From a virus: a stretch of DNA of 29,972 nt. The position numbers and the translations under genes were made by a program. The notes under the pieces are model-generated. The model was not told where the DNA came from, made no database searches, and worked only from the letters and a program-made list of their open reading frames with translations. The stretch is taken from positions 1 to 29,972 of the IMG/VR virus record IMGVR_UViG_3300020438_000175, one strand, 5' to 3'. Positions 29,772-29,972 of this stretch are shown here, piece after piece (the first letter of the stretch is position 1; every line of letters begins with the position of its first letter).

Positions 29772-29972
29772 ATAACCTAGAAGATAATATGGAAGAACTT
29801 CTTAATGTTGAAGTATCCGAAACACCTGAAGGTGGTTGTGCTAAACGCAAGGATCAACTCAGAGATGTCTCAGAGGACAGGGACAAGGACTATGAATATA
29901 CGAGAGCAGAACTCTATAGACTTATAGATCAGGGTCAGGAGGCAGTACAAGGGGCGTTAGAGGTCGCACAGG
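29768..29972 (+). CDS. 16: gp16 terminase small subunit, N-terminal part (3' truncated)
   Basis: Starts at the ATG overlapping the gp15 stop (ATGA) and runs off the right edge after 68 residues. The visible part has an acidic head (MNNLEDNMEELLNVEV), a KRKDQLRDVSEDRDKDYEYT basic/acidic stretch and RAELYRLIDQGQEAVQGALE, matching the T4 gp16 phrase 'DYEYSR..Y..LI..GQ.A...ML.(V/L)A', the first coiled-coil helix of the subunit. The full protein would be about 130-165 residues. It recognises or regulates DNA for packaging by the gp17 motor, expected next. Confidence 0.88.
   Translation, partial: MNNLEDNMEELLNVEVSETPEGGCAKRKDQLRDVSEDRDKDYEYTRAELYRLIDQGQEAVQGALEVAQ

Overview
The window is a stretch of a lytic T4-like marine myovirus genome, most likely a cyanophage. 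Every convincing gene is on the + strand, intergenic gaps are tiny, and start/stop overlaps (TAATG, ATGA, TGATG) are frequent. The DNA is AT-rich. Exact or near-exact T4-type late promoters (TATAAATA family) sit on or just after stop codons. The right end carries the conserved T4 neck/packaging series gp13-gp14-gp15-gp16. Several tail-fibre modules (the FADFKTRVAAL ending, paired beta-helix fibres with a PTQKAVKTYVDAQ motif, the terminal VTLxxx knob) are of the type I associate with Prochlorococcus/Synechococcus myoviruses. A Pelagibacter or other marine T4-like phage cannot be excluded from sequence alone.

Layout. 1-1310 is the 3' part of a long tail-fibre gene ending in a Peptidase_S74 intramolecular chaperone. 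1310-7024 holds a small coiled-coil protein, two repeat-built fibre proteins (498 and 1225 aa) and a 111-aa protein. 7060-7880 holds two small unknown proteins, each close behind a late-promoter candidate. 7925-12733 holds a beta-helix fibre (932 aa), a fibrinogen-C-like protein, a BppU-N-like 111-aa protein and a 241-aa fibre protein. 12780-14231 is a 483-aa structural protein followed by the only clear intrinsic terminator. 14318-19771 is a giant 1817-aa protein made of about 20-residue beta repeats. 19809-20635 holds an Mtd_N-like protein and a 121-aa partner. 20648-25396 is a 1582-aa fibre with five carbohydrate-binding-type repeats followed by a beta-helix paralogous to the 932-aa protein. 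25409-26687 holds a glycine-rich adhesin and a possible fibre-assembly protein. 26750-29972 holds gp13, gp14, gp15 and the start of gp16.

How it fits together. The left nine-tenths looks like the virion's host-contact apparatus: fibres, adhesins and their chaperones, assembled from interchangeable modules that recur within and between genes. The right tenth builds the neck, caps the tail and begins DNA packaging. All of it would be late-expressed. No tRNA, CRISPR array, integrase or transposon was seen. The most unusual items are the 1817-aa superhelical repeat protein, the beta-repeat insertion in gp14, the dockerin-like calcium loop at the end of gp15, and a hairpin that would pair with the ribosome binding site of gp13.
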